A stretch of 64,000 bases of DNA from Salinicoccus sediminis (GTDB taxonomy: Bacteria > Bacillota > Bacilli > Staphylococcales > Salinicoccaceae). Made by a program: the position numbers and the translations under genes. The notes beneath the pieces were generated by a model. It did no database searches. It was not told the DNA's origin and saw only the letters and a list, made by a program, of their open reading frames with translations. Positions 1 to 11,764 of the stretch are shown piece after piece (position 1 is the first letter of the stretch; each line of letters opens with the position of its first letter). The DNA is taken from contig NZ_LAYZ01000001.1 of NCBI RefSeq assembly GCF_000986795.1, forward strand, positions 248,001 through 312,000. Reading direction: 5' to 3'.

Positions 1-1296
1 CACCGTCACTTTGTTGTCTTCGAGTGAATCGAAATCGAAAGTGATGCAGTACGGTGTACCGATTTCGTCCTGTCTTCTGTAACGCTTGCCGATGGATTGT
101 GATTCATCGAATTCAACGTTGAAGTCGCCCGCAATCTTTTCGTAGACTTTGATCGCATCTCCGCTCAGTTTCTTGGAAAGCGGCAGTACAGCTGCTTTGA
201 ACGGTGCAATCTGCGGATGGAAGCGCAGTACGGTGCGGGATTCGCCGTTCTCAAGCGTTTCTTCTTCATATGCATCACACAGGAAGGCGAGGGTGACACG
301 GTCGAGGCCGAGTGACGGCTCAATGCAGTATGGAATGTACTTCTCACCGGTTTCCTGATCATGATATCTGAAGTCCTCGCCGGAGTGTTCCATATGCTGG
401 CGCAGATCGTAGTCTGTACGGCTGGCGATGCCCCATAGTTCACCCCAGCCGAACGGGAATTTATATTCGATATCTGTAGTCGCGTTTGAGTAATGGCTGA
501 GTTCATCCTCATCATGATCGCGGAGTCTTGTGTTCTCGGTTTTCATGTTCAGGTCGGCGAGCCATTTCTCTGCGAAATCCTTCCAGTAGTTCTGCCATTC
601 GATTTCAGTGCCCGGTTTACAGAAGAACTCCAGTTCCATCTGGTCGAATTCGCGGGTTCTGAAAGTGAAGTTGCCCGGTGTAATTTCGTTACGGAAGGAT
701 TTACCCACCTGGCCGATGCCGAAAGGAAGCTTCTTGCGCATTGTACGCTGTGCATTCTTATAATTGACGAAAATGCCCTGAGCCGTTTCAGGACGCAGGA
801 ACAACTCATTTGTAGATGACTCCGTGACACCCTGGAATGTCTTGAACATCAGGTTGAACTGGCGGATGTCCGTATAGTTGTGTGCACCGCAGTTCGGGCA
901 TCTGATATCGCGCTCGTCGATGATGCGTTTCATTTCATCGAAGCTCAGTCCGTCCGCTACAAAAGTATCGTCCTCTTTCTGCATTACATCCTCGATGATC
1001 TTATCCGCCCGGTGGCGTGACTTGCACTCCTTGCAGTCGATCATTGGATCGTTGAAGTTGCCCAGGTGGCCGGATGCCTCCCATGTTTTGGGGTTCATGA
1101 GGATTGCGGCATCAAGCCCCACGTTGTAAGGAGATTCCTGGATGAACTTTTTCCACCAGGCCTGTTTGACGTTATTTTTCAGTTCCACACCAAGCGGACC
1201 GTAGTCCCAGGTGTTTGCAAGACCACCGTAGATCTCACTTCCAGGGAATACGAACCCCCTGGTCTTCGCTAAGTTTACAATTGTATCCATTTCCAT
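1..1296 (-). CDS. glyQS: Glycyl-tRNA synthetase, single-chain type (5' part; C-terminus cut by window edge)
   Basis: Class II aminoacyl-tRNA synthetase that charges tRNA-Gly in the cytoplasm. Translating the minus strand from ATG at 1296 gives 432 codons without a stop. It begins [20 protein letters not shown], followed by the class II signatures RPETAQGIF and [19 protein letters not shown]. Two Cys pairs (DCKECK, RCPNCG) look like the zinc-binding insertion. This is the dimeric bacterial/eukaryotic-like form (about 463 residues in Staphylococcus), not the two-subunit GlyQ/GlyS enzyme of B. subtilis; about 30 C-terminal residues lie outside the window. The start is set by a strong AAAGGAG just upstream. 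A T-box leader precedes it, and ccpN is divergent, whereas in B. subtilis the glycyl-tRNA synthetase genes and ccpN are codirectional. Confidence 0.96.
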   Translation of the reverse strand, partial: MEMDTIVNLAKTRGFVFPGSEIYGGLANTWDYGPLGVELKNNVKQAWWKKFIQESPYNVGLDAAILMNPKTWEASGHLGNFNDPMIDCKECKSRHRADKIIEDVMQKEDDTFVADGLSFDEMKRIIDERDIRCPNCGAHNYTDIRQFNLMFKTFQGVTESSTNELFLRPETAQGIFVNYKNAQRTMRKKLPFGIGQVGKSFRNEITPGNFTFRTREFDQMELEFFCKPGTEIEWQNYWKDFAEKWLADLNMKTENTRLRDHDEDELSHYSNATTDIEYKFPFGWGELWGIASRTDYDLRQHMEHSGEDFRYHDQETGEKYIPYCIEPSLGLDRVTLAFLCDAYEEETLENGESRTVLRFHPQIAPFKAAVLPLSKKLSGDAIKVYEKIAGDFNVEFDESQSIGKRYRRQDEIGTPYCITFDFDSLEDNKVTV

Positions 1297-1346
1297 ATGA
1301 ATCGGCTCCTTTTGATTTTTGGATGGAGGACGGATGGAGAAAACGC

Positions 1347-1504
1347 AAAAAGCCCCCGGACAACAATAGTCGATTGTCATCCGGGGACGAGCTGAGCCCG
1401 CGGTTCCACCCCAATTAGTGTATACACTCCGCTTTTATATATCGTTTGTTTCCATCATTTACGCCATTTAATGTGTTAAGCTCACACCATCCTTAACTCG
1501 CTTC
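1347..1504 (-). promoter_or_regulatory. Glycine T-box riboswitch upstream of glyQS
   Basis: Read on the minus strand, the leader holds the T-box core TGGAACCGCG (1408 down to 1399). It is followed by a long stem (about 1386 to 1353) and a T-run (1351-1347), which forms the intrinsic terminator. The terminator's 5' strand overlaps the T-box/antiterminator region as expected. A GGC triplet at 1465-1463 in the putative stem I region is a candidate glycine specifier. The leader is short, as known for glyQS T-boxes, which lack stem II. Uncharged tRNA-Gly would stabilise the antiterminator and turn glyQS on. The specifier assignment is inferred; the T-box motif and terminator are seen directly. Confidence 0.92.
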
Positions 1505-1510
1505 AGTCCT

Positions 1511-1539
1511 ATTATAGCCGGATATTGATTGTTCTGCAA
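1511..1539 (-). promoter_or_regulatory. SigA promoter of glyQS
   Basis: On the minus strand TTGCAG (1539-1534), a 17-bp spacer, and a perfect TATAAT (1516-1511). Transcription should begin near 1504, directly at the T-box leader. Confidence 0.85.
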
Positions 1540-1602
1540 ACATTTGCTTATATTTCTTTATTGCCCTGAATGTATTATAATTGGTGTGTTGGGAGTGATG
1601 GC

Positions 1603-2220
1603 ATGGAATTGAACGATAGACAGGAAAAAATACTTAAAATTGTGAAACAGCACGGACCGATCACCGGAAGTAAAATTGCAGAGCAGCTGTCTCTGACTAG
1701 AGCCACACTGCGTCCCGACCTGGCCATTCTCACAATGTCCGGGTATCTGGATGCGAGACCCAGAGTGGGCTATTTTTACACCGGCAAGGAATCTGAAGAA
1801 GTGATGAGCTCCAAAATAAGGAATATCATCGTACGGGACGTCCAGAGTGTCCCCATCCTGATCAAGAAAGATACTTCCATTTATGAAGCCATCGTCAAGA
1901 TGTTCCTCGAAGATGTGGGGACACTGTATGCAATTGATGAAGAGAATGGACTGGCGGGTGTGATTTCCCGGAAAGACCTGCTCAGGGGGACGATGGGCGG
2001 CAATGATATAGAGAAAACACCGGTCAGTGTCATCATGACCCGTAAACCGAGCATAACCATATGCTACCCAAACGACCTGTTGATATATGCAGCCAACCAG
2101 CTTATTGAAAAACAGATCGATTCCCTGCCTGTGGTGGAAAATCAGGACGGGGTGGAACGCGTCATAGGACGAATAACCAAAACGAATATCGCACGTGTAT
2201 TTGTCAATCTCATGGAATAA
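1603..2220 (+). CDS. ccpN: CcpN-type transcriptional repressor (HTH plus CBS pair)
   Basis: Predicted repressor of gluconeogenic genes (gapB, pckA in B. subtilis). The 205-residue protein has an N-terminal winged HTH (about 1-60, MELNDRQEKILKIVKQHG onward) followed by two CBS motifs (about 75-205, with the AVISRKDLL-like GVISRKDLLRG element). Length and architecture match B. subtilis CcpN (212 aa). An earlier in-frame ATG at 1570 is rejected because GGGAG at 1591-1595 lies seven bases before the ATG at 1603, and a TATAAT at 1576-1581 probably belongs to its own promoter. It is followed after 12 bases by the PPDK regulator gene, the same pair as in Bacillus. Which genes it controls here is inferred from family knowledge. 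Confidence 0.93.
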   Translation: MELNDRQEKILKIVKQHGPITGSKIAEQLSLTRATLRPDLAILTMSGYLDARPRVGYFYTGKESEEVMSSKIRNIIVRDVQSVPILIKKDTSIYEAIVKMFLEDVGTLYAIDEENGLAGVISRKDLLRGTMGGNDIEKTPVSVIMTRKPSITICYPNDLLIYAANQLIEKQIDSLPVVENQDGVERVIGRITKTNIARVFVNLME

Positions 2221-2232
2221 GGAAGTGTTTGA

Positions 2233-3057
2233 ATGACTAAATTGAAAGTGATCGTAGCATCGGATTCCGTCGGTGAAACAGGGGAACTGGTTGCAAAGGC
2301 CTGCCTGTCACAGTTCAACATTGATGAATCAGGCGAAGTACTGATCAGATATCCTTATATAGAAACCGAGGAACATGTGGATGATGTCGTCGATCTTGCG
2401 AAAAGTAAGAATGCGATTGTCGTTTTCACCATCATCACCCCGGATCTCCGCCGGTATATACAGCAGGAATTGAAGAGTGAAGAGATCCCTTCCGTAGATA
2501 TCATGGGACCTTTGATGAGCGTTCTGGAAGGCAAGACGGAAGAACAGCCCTATTATGAACCGGGACGTGTCCATAAGCTCGATGAAGACTACTTCAAGAA
2601 AATCGAAGCAATAGAATTTGCCGTAAAATATGATGACGGCAAAGATGCAGGCGGCCTGGACAAGGCGGATATTGTCCTCATCGGCGTCTCAAGGACTTCC
2701 AAAACACCGCTTTCCCAGTTCCTGGCGCTGAAAAAGTACAAGGTGATGAATGTACCGCTGGTGCCCGAAGTCGTACCGCCGAAAGAACTGTACGGTGTCG
2801 ATCCGAAAAAATGTGTGGGGCTCAAGATCAATCCGCAGACTCTGAACAAGATCAGGAAAGAGCGCCTCACCCAGCTTGGACTGAAGGATACGGCCAGCTA
2901 TGCCAACGACAAGAGGATCCAGGAAGAACTTGATTATTTCAATGAAATCATATCGAAGATCGGCTGTCCTGTAATCGATGTATCCGAGATGGCAATCGAG
3001 GAGACGGCCAATGAGATCATGAAATATGTCGACGGCCGAATAGATGTTAAGGGATGA
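2233..3057 (+). CDS. yqfL: Pyruvate, phosphate dikinase regulatory protein (DUF299 kinase/phosphorylase)
   Basis: A bifunctional ADP-dependent Ser/Thr kinase and Pi-dependent phosphorylase that inactivates and reactivates pyruvate phosphate dikinase. The family's N-terminal signature is visible ([14 protein letters not shown], residues 7-19), as is the P-loop-like GVSRTSKT (151-158). At 274 aa it is full length. The ATG follows GGAAGTG. It sits directly behind ccpN, as in B. subtilis where YqfL modulates CcpN activity, so the pair plausibly links carbon status to gluconeogenesis. A PPDK gene is not in this window, so the target here is inferred. Confidence 0.93.
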   Translation: MTKLKVIVASDSVGETGELVAKACLSQFNIDESGEVLIRYPYIETEEHVDDVVDLAKSKNAIVVFTIITPDLRRYIQQELKSEEIPSVDIMGPLMSVLEGKTEEQPYYEPGRVHKLDEDYFKKIEAIEFAVKYDDGKDAGGLDKADIVLIGVSRTSKTPLSQFLALKKYKVMNVPLVPEVVPPKELYGVDPKKCVGLKINPQTLNKIRKERLTQLGLKDTASYANDKRIQEELDYFNEIISKIGCPVIDVSEMAIEETANEIMKYVDGRIDVKG

Positions 3058-3063
3058 TGAGAC

Positions 3064-5947
<2,884 letters not shown>

Positions 5948-5986
5948 TCTTTCACTGATGAGTGTAATTTTTATTGAAAAAATCTT

Positions 5987-6014
5987 TTGACTTTATCGTG
6001 TTTTGATATACAAT
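5987..6014 (+). promoter_or_regulatory. SigA promoter of cccA
   Basis: TTGACT (5987-5992), 16-bp spacer, TACAAT (6009-6014), inside the 115-bp gap after sigA. This lets the cytochrome gene be expressed apart from the dnaG-sigA operon. Confidence 0.72.
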
Positions 6015-6062
6015 TAAATATGTGAATACGTATATGGAAAGAGATTAGGGGGGTTATTAAAG

Positions 6063-6449
6063 ATGAATCGAAATCCTGTTATACCTTTTATACTTATCAT
6101 TTTTCTGGGTATAGGACTCGTTTTTCTCCTGTCATCCCAGGGAGCGACTTCTGATCAAGGTGAAGAAGAACAGACTGCTTCCGAGGAAGGCGGTGGTGAA
6201 GAAGGTGGCGGCGAAGGCGCTTCAAGCGGCGACTTCGATGCTGAAGGTTTCGCCCGTGATAACTGTGCGTCCTGTCACGGTCAGGACTTCTCCGGCGGAA
6301 TGGGACCTGCACTTGCAGGTACAAGCCTCGCTGAAGAAGATTTCACTACTGTAGTAAGAGAAGGCCGCGGCCAGATGCCTTCATTCAGCCAGGACCAGAT
6401 TGCAGATGAAGATCTGACTGCACTTTACGAGTTTATGGCAGGTCAATAA
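6063..6449 (+). CDS. cccA: Membrane-anchored cytochrome c-550-type protein
   Basis: Small c-type cytochrome of 128 aa, similar in size and position to B. subtilis CccA (about 120 aa), which also follows sigA. Residues 8-25 form an uncleaved transmembrane anchor. A low-complexity Glu/Gly/Ser linker (about 30-55) leads to a single-haem domain with CASCH (C68, C71, H72) and a likely axial methionine M105 (GQMPSF). It should face outside the membrane and carry electrons between the respiratory complexes and a terminal oxidase. It has its own promoter and a downstream terminator. S. aureus is not known for such a c-type cytochrome gene here, so this separates the organism from that species. Confidence 0.93.
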   Translation: MNRNPVIPFILIIFLGIGLVFLLSSQGATSDQGEEEQTASEEGGGEEGGGEGASSGDFDAEGFARDNCASCHGQDFSGGMGPALAGTSLAEEDFTTVVREGRGQMPSFSQDQIADEDLTALYEFMAGQ

Positions 6450-6458
6450 TTGACAGGG

Positions 6459-6488
6459 AAACCTCCGCATTTGATGTGGGGGTTTTTA
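6459..6488 (+). terminator. Intrinsic terminator after cccA
   Basis: A 12-bp stem (two G-T pairs) with a TTG loop at 6471-6473, followed by five T residues. It lies between cccA and trmK. Confidence 0.85.
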
Positions 6489-6524
6489 TTATTCATTCAC
6501 CAAATCCCGATGGAGGCAATTCAA

Positions 6525-7193
6525 ATGCTCGATGACAGACTGAAAAAAGTAGCATCATATATAGAGGGGGGTACCCTTTTGGATATCGGCTCGGATCATG
6601 CGTATCTTCCCATCTATGCAGTAAAGAACGGAATTGTGCAGAATGCGATATGCGGCGAGATTGTAAAGGGTCCGTATGATTCCACGGTTGAAAATATACT
6701 GGCTCATGGGCTTGCGGACAAAATCGAAGCGAGGTTCGGCTCCGGGCTTGAAGTAGTGTCAGAGGATGATGATATAGACTCGATTACGATCTGCGGGATG
6801 GGCGGTCCCCTGATCGCCGATATACTGAGGGGCGGATTCGAAAATGTGAGCGGGATGCCGCGCCTGGTACTCCAGCCCAACACTTATTCATACCCTGTCC
6901 GCAGAGTGCTCCGTGACATGGGATATGCGATAACCGATGAGACAGTGCTCAGGCACGGCCGGCATTTCTATGAGATCATCGTTGCCGAGCGCGGCGAAGC
7001 TTCCTATGATGAAAAGGCGCTGATGTTCGGGCCGGTGAATCTCACAAAACGCGAGAATGCGTTTATCCGGAAACAGGAACGGGAACTTGAGCATCAAAAG
7101 CGCATACTTGCGAACTTGGAAATCAACTCTGCAAATCAGGAAAAGATGAACGAGATACGTGAAATCATAGACTTGTTGGAAGAGGTGTTGTAA
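6525..7193 (+). CDS. trmK: tRNA (adenine-22-N1)-methyltransferase
   Basis: SAM-dependent methyltransferase that makes m1A22 in tRNAs with A22 (YqfN/TrmK family). At 222 aa, motif I is visible as LLDIGSDHAYLP (residues 18-29). A second catalytic-core motif appears as ICGMGG, and the C-terminus is a helical, coiled-coil-like tail rich in Lys/Glu, as in the family. An upstream in-frame ATG at 6450 would run through the cccA terminator and is rejected; GGAGG at 6512-6516 serves the ATG at 6525. It is followed three bases later by yqfO, the same pairing as in Bacillus and Staphylococcus. Confidence 0.94.
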   Translation: MLDDRLKKVASYIEGGTLLDIGSDHAYLPIYAVKNGIVQNAICGEIVKGPYDSTVENILAHGLADKIEARFGSGLEVVSEDDDIDSITICGMGGPLIADILRGGFENVSGMPRLVLQPNTYSYPVRRVLRDMGYAITDETVLRHGRHFYEIIVAERGEASYDEKALMFGPVNLTKRENAFIRKQERELEHQKRILANLEINSANQEKMNEIREIIDLLEEVL

Positions 7194-7195
7194 AG

Positions 7196-8269
7196 ATGAA
7201 GGTTCAGGAGCTGTTTGATGTCCTTGACAGTATTGCACCATTCAAAGACAGCGAGGCATGGGATAACACAGGTCTGCTCATAGGCAGCATGAGTGCGGAA
7301 GTGACCGGTGTATTGACGGCACTTGACTGCGGGATGGAAACGGTGGAAGAAGCACTTCAGAATGGCATCAATGTCATCGTCGCCCATCATCCGCTCATTT
7401 TTCCTGAAATCTCAAGTGTGACAGAAGCTGGTAACGGAGCAATCATCCGCAGGCTGATTAAAAATGACATCAGTCTCATTGCGATGCATACGAATCTGGA
7501 TCATCAGCCAAGAGGGGTCAGTCATATGATTGCCAGCCGGCTCGGCTTCCATGATACGGAAATCCTCATCAGGCATGAAGCGTTCTACAAAAAACTGAGA
7601 ATCAATATCCCCGCAGAAGACCGGGAACAGCTGAAGGCGGATCTTGCGGAAGCGGGCGTCGGCCGGCAGGGGGATTATACGGAATGTTTCTTCGAATATC
7701 CTGTCAAAGGCCAGTTCAGACCGGGAGAGGAGGCAGATCCGCATATCGGCGCAAGAGGGGAACTCGAGCACGTCGATGAGTATATTGTGGAAGCGATATA
7801 TGAATCCGCCCATGAAAATCAGGTCATAGAGGCATTGGTCGCCTCCCATCCGTATGAAGAGCCGGCCTATGACATACTGTCCATCAGCAAACCCGGTGAC
7901 AAAGGGCTTGGTGTAATGTTTGACTACGAAGGCACCATGGAGGATCTTGTGTCATTGATCGAAGAAAAATCCGGACTGTCCGTGGTCAACACGGTAAAGG
8001 GATCTGACAGGCCAATCCGCAGGGTCGCTGTCATCGGCGGTTCCGGCATGAGCTACATCGGCGGGGCATTCGCGAGAGGTGCAGATGTACTCCTGACCGG
8101 AGATGTGAAATATCATGAAGCCTACGATGCAAAACTTGCCGGCAGGAACATCATAGATACAGGGCATTATATGGAGCATGTGATGGCCGACGGTTTAAAA
8201 GAACTGATTGAAGAACGACTGGATATAAGAGTGAAGGCGACGGAATCATCCACCAATCCTTTCTCATAA
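7196..8269 (+). CDS. yqfO: Nif3-like dinuclear metal-centre hexameric protein
   Basis: NIF3/DUF34 family protein of 357 aa. The N-terminal half contains metal-ligand motifs HHPLIF and HTNLD. The C-terminal half has the second metal cluster (GGSGMSYI ... TGDVKYHEA ... TGHYMEH). Between them is the PII/CutA-like insert (about 125-225) found in Firmicute YqfO, with ASHPYEEPAYDI. Its biochemical role is unsettled in the literature, with GTP cyclohydrolase I type 2 annotations in some databases. It is cotranscribed with trmK (two-base gap) and ends at a bidirectional terminator. Confidence 0.92.
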   Translation: MKVQELFDVLDSIAPFKDSEAWDNTGLLIGSMSAEVTGVLTALDCGMETVEEALQNGINVIVAHHPLIFPEISSVTEAGNGAIIRRLIKNDISLIAMHTNLDHQPRGVSHMIASRLGFHDTEILIRHEAFYKKLRINIPAEDREQLKADLAEAGVGRQGDYTECFFEYPVKGQFRPGEEADPHIGARGELEHVDEYIVEAIYESAHENQVIEALVASHPYEEPAYDILSISKPGDKGLGVMFDYEGTMEDLVSLIEEKSGLSVVNTVKGSDRPIRRVAVIGGSGMSYIGGAFARGADVLLTGDVKYHEAYDAKLAGRNIIDTGHYMEHVMADGLKELIEERLDIRVKATESSTNPFS

Positions 8270-8297
8270 AAAATGAGCCCGTGCGGGCTCATTTTTT
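8270..8297. terminator. Bidirectional terminator between yqfO and ispH
   Basis: Stem AAATGAGCCCG / CGGGCTCATTT with a TGC loop, flanked by an A-run on the left and a T-run on the right, so it can stop transcripts from both convergent genes. It overlaps the ispH stop codon. Confidence 0.9.
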
Positions 8298-9258
8298 AGT
8301 CCATGATTTTAACCGGTTTCGGATTCCTGATTTTCGGCAGGATCTTATTTTTAGGGACTGCTGATTTAGGATCTTCCGAGTTCTCCTTGTCGTATTTCTT
8401 GATATACTCGATGACTTCGCGGACAATCGGTGTCGGCGTTGATGCTCCCGCGGTGACTGCGACAGAATCGATGCCTTCAAGCCACTCCGTCCTGAGCTCA
8501 TCAAGGGAACTGATGCGGTATGCATTGGTATGCGCAATCTCTTTTGAAACCTGGGCCAGGCGGTTCGAGTTGTTACTTTTAGGATCTCCGACCACGATCA
8601 GCAGTTCAGCTTCCTGTGCCTGTTCAGCAACTGCTTCCTGGCGCACCTGGGTCGCCAGGCAGATTTCCTTGTGCACTTCTATATGGGGGAATTGATGTTT
8701 CAGCTGGTCCATCAGATGGCTGACATCCCACTGGCTCATTGTCGTCTGGTTGGTAACGATGAGTTTCCTGTCTGCGATCTCCTCCGGCAGCGCCTTGACA
8801 TCGTCAATGGTCTCTACCAGATGGACGCGTTCCGGACATACTCCAACAGCGCCTTCCGGTTCCGGATGGCCTTTTTTGCCGATATAGATGACGTCGTAGT
8901 CATCGGCGGTCTTCTCGCGGATCAGTTCGTGCGTAATCTCCACGTCGGGACACGTGGCATCGATGCATGTCAGACCTTTTTCCTTTGCCCGTGCCTTGAC
9001 CTGCGGCGATACACCGTGAGCTGTGAACACTACAGTGCCCTCATTGATATTTTCCAGGATTTCCAGACGGTTTGGCCCGTCGAGCGTAATGATGCCATCC
9101 TCTTCAAAGGCATCTGTCACATGTTTGTTGTGAACAATCATGCCGAGTATATAAATCGGGCGGGGGAGTGACTTGTCCATGGAGGCATTGCGTGCAATCA
9201 CCATGGCATCCACCACACCGTAACAATATCCACGCGGGGTAATTTTAATAATATCCAT
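8296..9258 (-). CDS. ispH: 4-hydroxy-3-methylbut-2-enyl diphosphate reductase (LytB)
   Basis: Last step of the MEP isoprenoid pathway: reduces HMBPP to IPP and DMAPP with an Fe-S cluster. The 320-residue protein shows the three cluster cysteines C12 (RGYCYGV), C103 (DATCPDV) and C200 (EICLATQ). It also has the substrate-binding VHN, AHGV, TNQTT (170-173 region) and SNNSNRL motifs. A Lys/Pro-rich C-terminal tail follows the core. AGGAGG precedes the ATG; on the minus strand TTTAAA-N17-TATAAT lies about 30 bases upstream. It is divergent from cshB. Its presence with ispG and dxs shows a non-mevalonate pathway. Confidence 0.96.
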   Translation of the reverse strand: MDIIKITPRGYCYGVVDAMVIARNASMDKSLPRPIYILGMIVHNKHVTDAFEEDGIITLDGPNRLEILENINEGTVVFTAHGVSPQVKARAKEKGLTCIDATCPDVEITHELIREKTADDYDVIYIGKKGHPEPEGAVGVCPERVHLVETIDDVKALPEEIADRKLIVTNQTTMSQWDVSHLMDQLKHQFPHIEVHKEICLATQVRQEAVAEQAQEAELLIVVGDPKSNNSNRLAQVSKEIAHTNAYRISSLDELRTEWLEGIDSVAVTAGASTPTPIVREVIEYIKKYDKENSEDPKSAVPKNKILPKIRNPKPVKIMD

Positions 9259-9403
9259 TGAAAGAATTCCTCCTCATATAGCATTATAACTAATATCGGA
9301 ATGTTTTTAAATCATCTCGGGGTCTGATTCATTGAATAATAGCATCACGGACATATTTCGGTTATAATTGAAGTCGAGTTTATTATAGAAATCAGGTGAA
9401 ACA

Positions 9404-10717
9404 ATGAGTAATGCTTTTAAAAGGTTCAATTTTGACGATAAAATGCTTGCGGCCATAGACAGGATAAATTTCACGCATCCCACGCTCATCCAGGAGCGGG
9501 TGATACCGAAGATCCTAAAAGGCGGCAATGTCGTCGCCCAGTCCGAGACGGGCAGCGGCAAATCCCATGCATTCCTCCTTCCTCTCATATATAAGATAGA
9601 TGAAAGGAAGGATTACCCTCAGACGGTCATACTTGCCCCGACACGGGAACTTGCCAGACAGCTCCATAATATGACACTTGATCTGCTGGAATCATATCCT
9701 GGAATACGTGCTGCGGCATTCATCGGCGGTACGGATATGAACAGGGATGAGCAGAAAGCCGGCAGGACTCCCCATATTGTAATCGGCACACCTTCAAGAG
9801 TCAAAGATCTGATGCAGTCCGGCGCGCTCGATCTGCATCTCGCCGACAGGGTGGTCATTGACGAAGCCGATCTGATGATCGATCTCGGATTCCTCGAAGA
9901 GATTGATCAGATAACCAGGGCTCTGGATGCTGACGTGCGGCTGCTTGTATTTTCTGCAACGATCCCTGAGGCACTTCGCATCTTCCTCAGGAAGTATATC
10001 GGTGAGGTTGAGACGATCATCATTGATACGCCGAAGAACAAAGCTTCGATCCATTACAGCCTCGTGCCGGTGCGGGGGGAGGAAAAGCAGAAAAAAGTCC
10101 TTGATATCGTTCAGCACGTCACGCCGTATATCGGACTCATCTTTGCCAATTCACGGGAGCGTGCCGATGAATTGTTCGATCACCTGAACAGTGCCGGTAT
10201 CAATGCAGGCTTATTCCACGGTGGCCTGAAACCGCGCGAGCGCACGAAGGAAATCAAGAAGATCAGGGCACTTGAATATGAATGGGTGGTTGCGAGCGAT
10301 CTTGCTGCCAGAGGACTCGATATCGATGGCGCCTCCCATGTCATAAACTACGATATCCCAAAAGAGATTGAATTCTTTACACACAGAGTGGGGCGTGTGG
10401 GGCGCGGACAGTACGAGGGGACCGCAATCACACTCTATACACCCGACGAGGAGCATCTCATCAACCTGATTGAGAATAAAGGCTATACATTCAGCCATGA
10501 AGACTTCAAGCGCGGGGAGTTCATCAGCATAAAATCGAGGACCCAGCGGACTTCACGGAAGAAAAAAGAGACGGATCTTGAGTCAAAACTCGCCCATCGG
10601 GTGAAACGTCCGAACAAAGTGAAGCCGGGCTATAAGAAGAAGATGAAAGAGGAAATGAATGATCTGAAGCGGAATGAGCGCAGGAAGCATTCAATGAAGA
10701 ACAGGAAAAAAAGATAA
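9404..10717 (+). CDS. cshB: DEAD-box RNA helicase, CshB type
   Basis: ATP-dependent RNA helicase of 437 aa, matching B. subtilis YqfR/CshB (438 aa) in size and location. Visible motifs are motif I AQSETGSGKS (45-54), Ia PTRELARQ (79-86), II DEAD (153-156), III SAT (184-186), and VI HRVGRVGRG in the second RecA domain. A strongly basic C-terminal tail of about 65 residues follows, typical of RNA-binding extensions. Roles known for the family are cold adaptation, ribosome assembly and RNA turnover. The ATG follows AGGTGA. It lies just upstream of nfo with a 15-base gap, so the two are probably cotranscribed. Confidence 0.94.
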   Translation: MSNAFKRFNFDDKMLAAIDRINFTHPTLIQERVIPKILKGGNVVAQSETGSGKSHAFLLPLIYKIDERKDYPQTVILAPTRELARQLHNMTLDLLESYPGIRAAAFIGGTDMNRDEQKAGRTPHIVIGTPSRVKDLMQSGALDLHLADRVVIDEADLMIDLGFLEEIDQITRALDADVRLLVFSATIPEALRIFLRKYIGEVETIIIDTPKNKASIHYSLVPVRGEEKQKKVLDIVQHVTPYIGLIFANSRERADELFDHLNSAGINAGLFHGGLKPRERTKEIKKIRALEYEWVVASDLAARGLDIDGASHVINYDIPKEIEFFTHRVGRVGRGQYEGTAITLYTPDEEHLINLIENKGYTFSHEDFKRGEFISIKSRTQRTSRKKKETDLESKLAHRVKRPNKVKPGYKKKMKEEMNDLKRNERRKHSMKNRKKR

Positions 10718-10732
10718 AAAGGATGGTATGAA

Positions 10733-11641
10733 ATGCTATTAGGTTCACACGTATCAATGAGCGGCAAAAAGATGCTGGAAGCGGCAAGTATGTCTGCGGA
10801 CAGCTATGGTGCTAATACATTCATGATCTATACCGGTGCACCGCAGAATACACGCAGGAAGAAAATCGAAGATCTCAACATTGAAGCCGGTAAAAAGCAC
10901 ATGGAGGAAAACGGCATCTCAAATATCGTCGTGCATGCGCCCTACATCATCAATATAGCGAATTCCGAACGCGAAGGCGTATTTGAGCACGGAGTTGAAT
11001 TCCTCCAGGAGGAAATCGTCCGCACGGAACATCTTGGCGCAAAACAGATCGTCCTGCACCCCGGCAGCCATGTCGGCACAGGGGCGGACCGTGGAATCCA
11101 GTCCATCATCGAAGGGCTCAATGAAGTGCTTTCCTCCAAACAGGATGTGCAGATTGCCCTGGAAACGATGGCGGGCAAGGGTTCTGAAGTGGGCAGGACT
11201 TTTGAAGAGCTTGCACGCATCATCGACGGAGTGGAAAACAATGATCGTCTGAGTGTGTGTTTCGATACATGCCACGTGCACGACGGTGGATACGATATCG
11301 TAAATGATTTCGACGGTGTCATTGAAGAATTCGATAAGACAATCGGAATCGACAGGATCAAAGTGCTGCACATCAACGACTCCAAGAATGAACGGGGCGC
11401 ACACAAGGACCGCCACGAAAATATCGGTTTCGGACATATCGGTTTTGATGCGCTGACCTATGTCATCAATCATCCGGAGTTCAAGGATATCCCCAAAATA
11501 CTTGAGACACCTTTCGTCGGTCCGGATAAGAAGAACAGGAATGCGCCATACAAACATGAAATAGAAATGATCCGGAATGGTAAGTTCATCCCTGAACTGA
11601 AAGAGCAGATCAACCCGGATATAAAAGATGCTGTACAATAA
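10733..11641 (+). CDS. nfo: Endonuclease IV (AP endonuclease)
   Basis: Zn-dependent apurinic/apyrimidinic endonuclease of base-excision repair, 302 aa. The TIM-barrel metal-ligand motifs are visible: GSHVSMSG at the N-terminus, [44 protein letters not shown], and [20 protein letters not shown]. This is the full set of His/Glu/Asp zinc ligands. AAGGATGG precedes the ATG. It follows cshB closely and is closed by a strong hairpin terminator at 11653. Confidence 0.97.
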   Translation: MLLGSHVSMSGKKMLEAASMSADSYGANTFMIYTGAPQNTRRKKIEDLNIEAGKKHMEENGISNIVVHAPYIINIANSEREGVFEHGVEFLQEEIVRTEHLGAKQIVLHPGSHVGTGADRGIQSIIEGLNEVLSSKQDVQIALETMAGKGSEVGRTFEELARIIDGVENNDRLSVCFDTCHVHDGGYDIVNDFDGVIEEFDKTIGIDRIKVLHINDSKNERGAHKDRHENIGFGHIGFDALTYVINHPEFKDIPKILETPFVGPDKKNRNAPYKHEIEMIRNGKFIPELKEQINPDIKDAVQ

Positions 11642-11652
11642 AATCATTTTAA

Positions 11653-11685
11653 GGCTGCACTCCGTTTTGGGGTGCAGTCTTTTTA
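11653..11685 (+). terminator. Terminator after nfo
   Basis: Stem GGCTGCACTCC / GGGGTGCAGTC with a short T-rich loop, followed by five T residues. Confidence 0.88.
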
Positions 11686-11687
11686 TT

Positions 11688-11747
11688 TCGTAATCATTCC
11701 TATTTACAAATCGTAATGATTACTGTATTATATTGTAATGACTAAAT
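11688..11747 (+). promoter_or_regulatory. Zur-regulated promoter with one clear and two weaker Zur-like boxes
   Basis: The promoter is TTTACA (11703-11708), N17, TATTAT (11726-11731). The central Zur box, TCGTAATGATTACTG at 11711-11725, fills the spacer and matches the known TCGTAATnATTACGA consensus at all but two positions. Weaker copies start at 11688 (TCGTAATCATT) and 11733 (TTGTAATGACTA), giving start-to-start steps of 23 and 22 bp. Zn-loaded Zur bound here would block RNA polymerase. The gene order znuC-znuB-zur downstream fits autoregulation. Confidence 0.85.
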
Positions 11748-11764
11748 CCAAAGGAGCAATTGGA

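Noticed and set aside
10919-11647. A 242-codon minus-strand frame opposite nfo
   Set aside because: Antisense to a complete endonuclease IV with all metal motifs; shadow frame.
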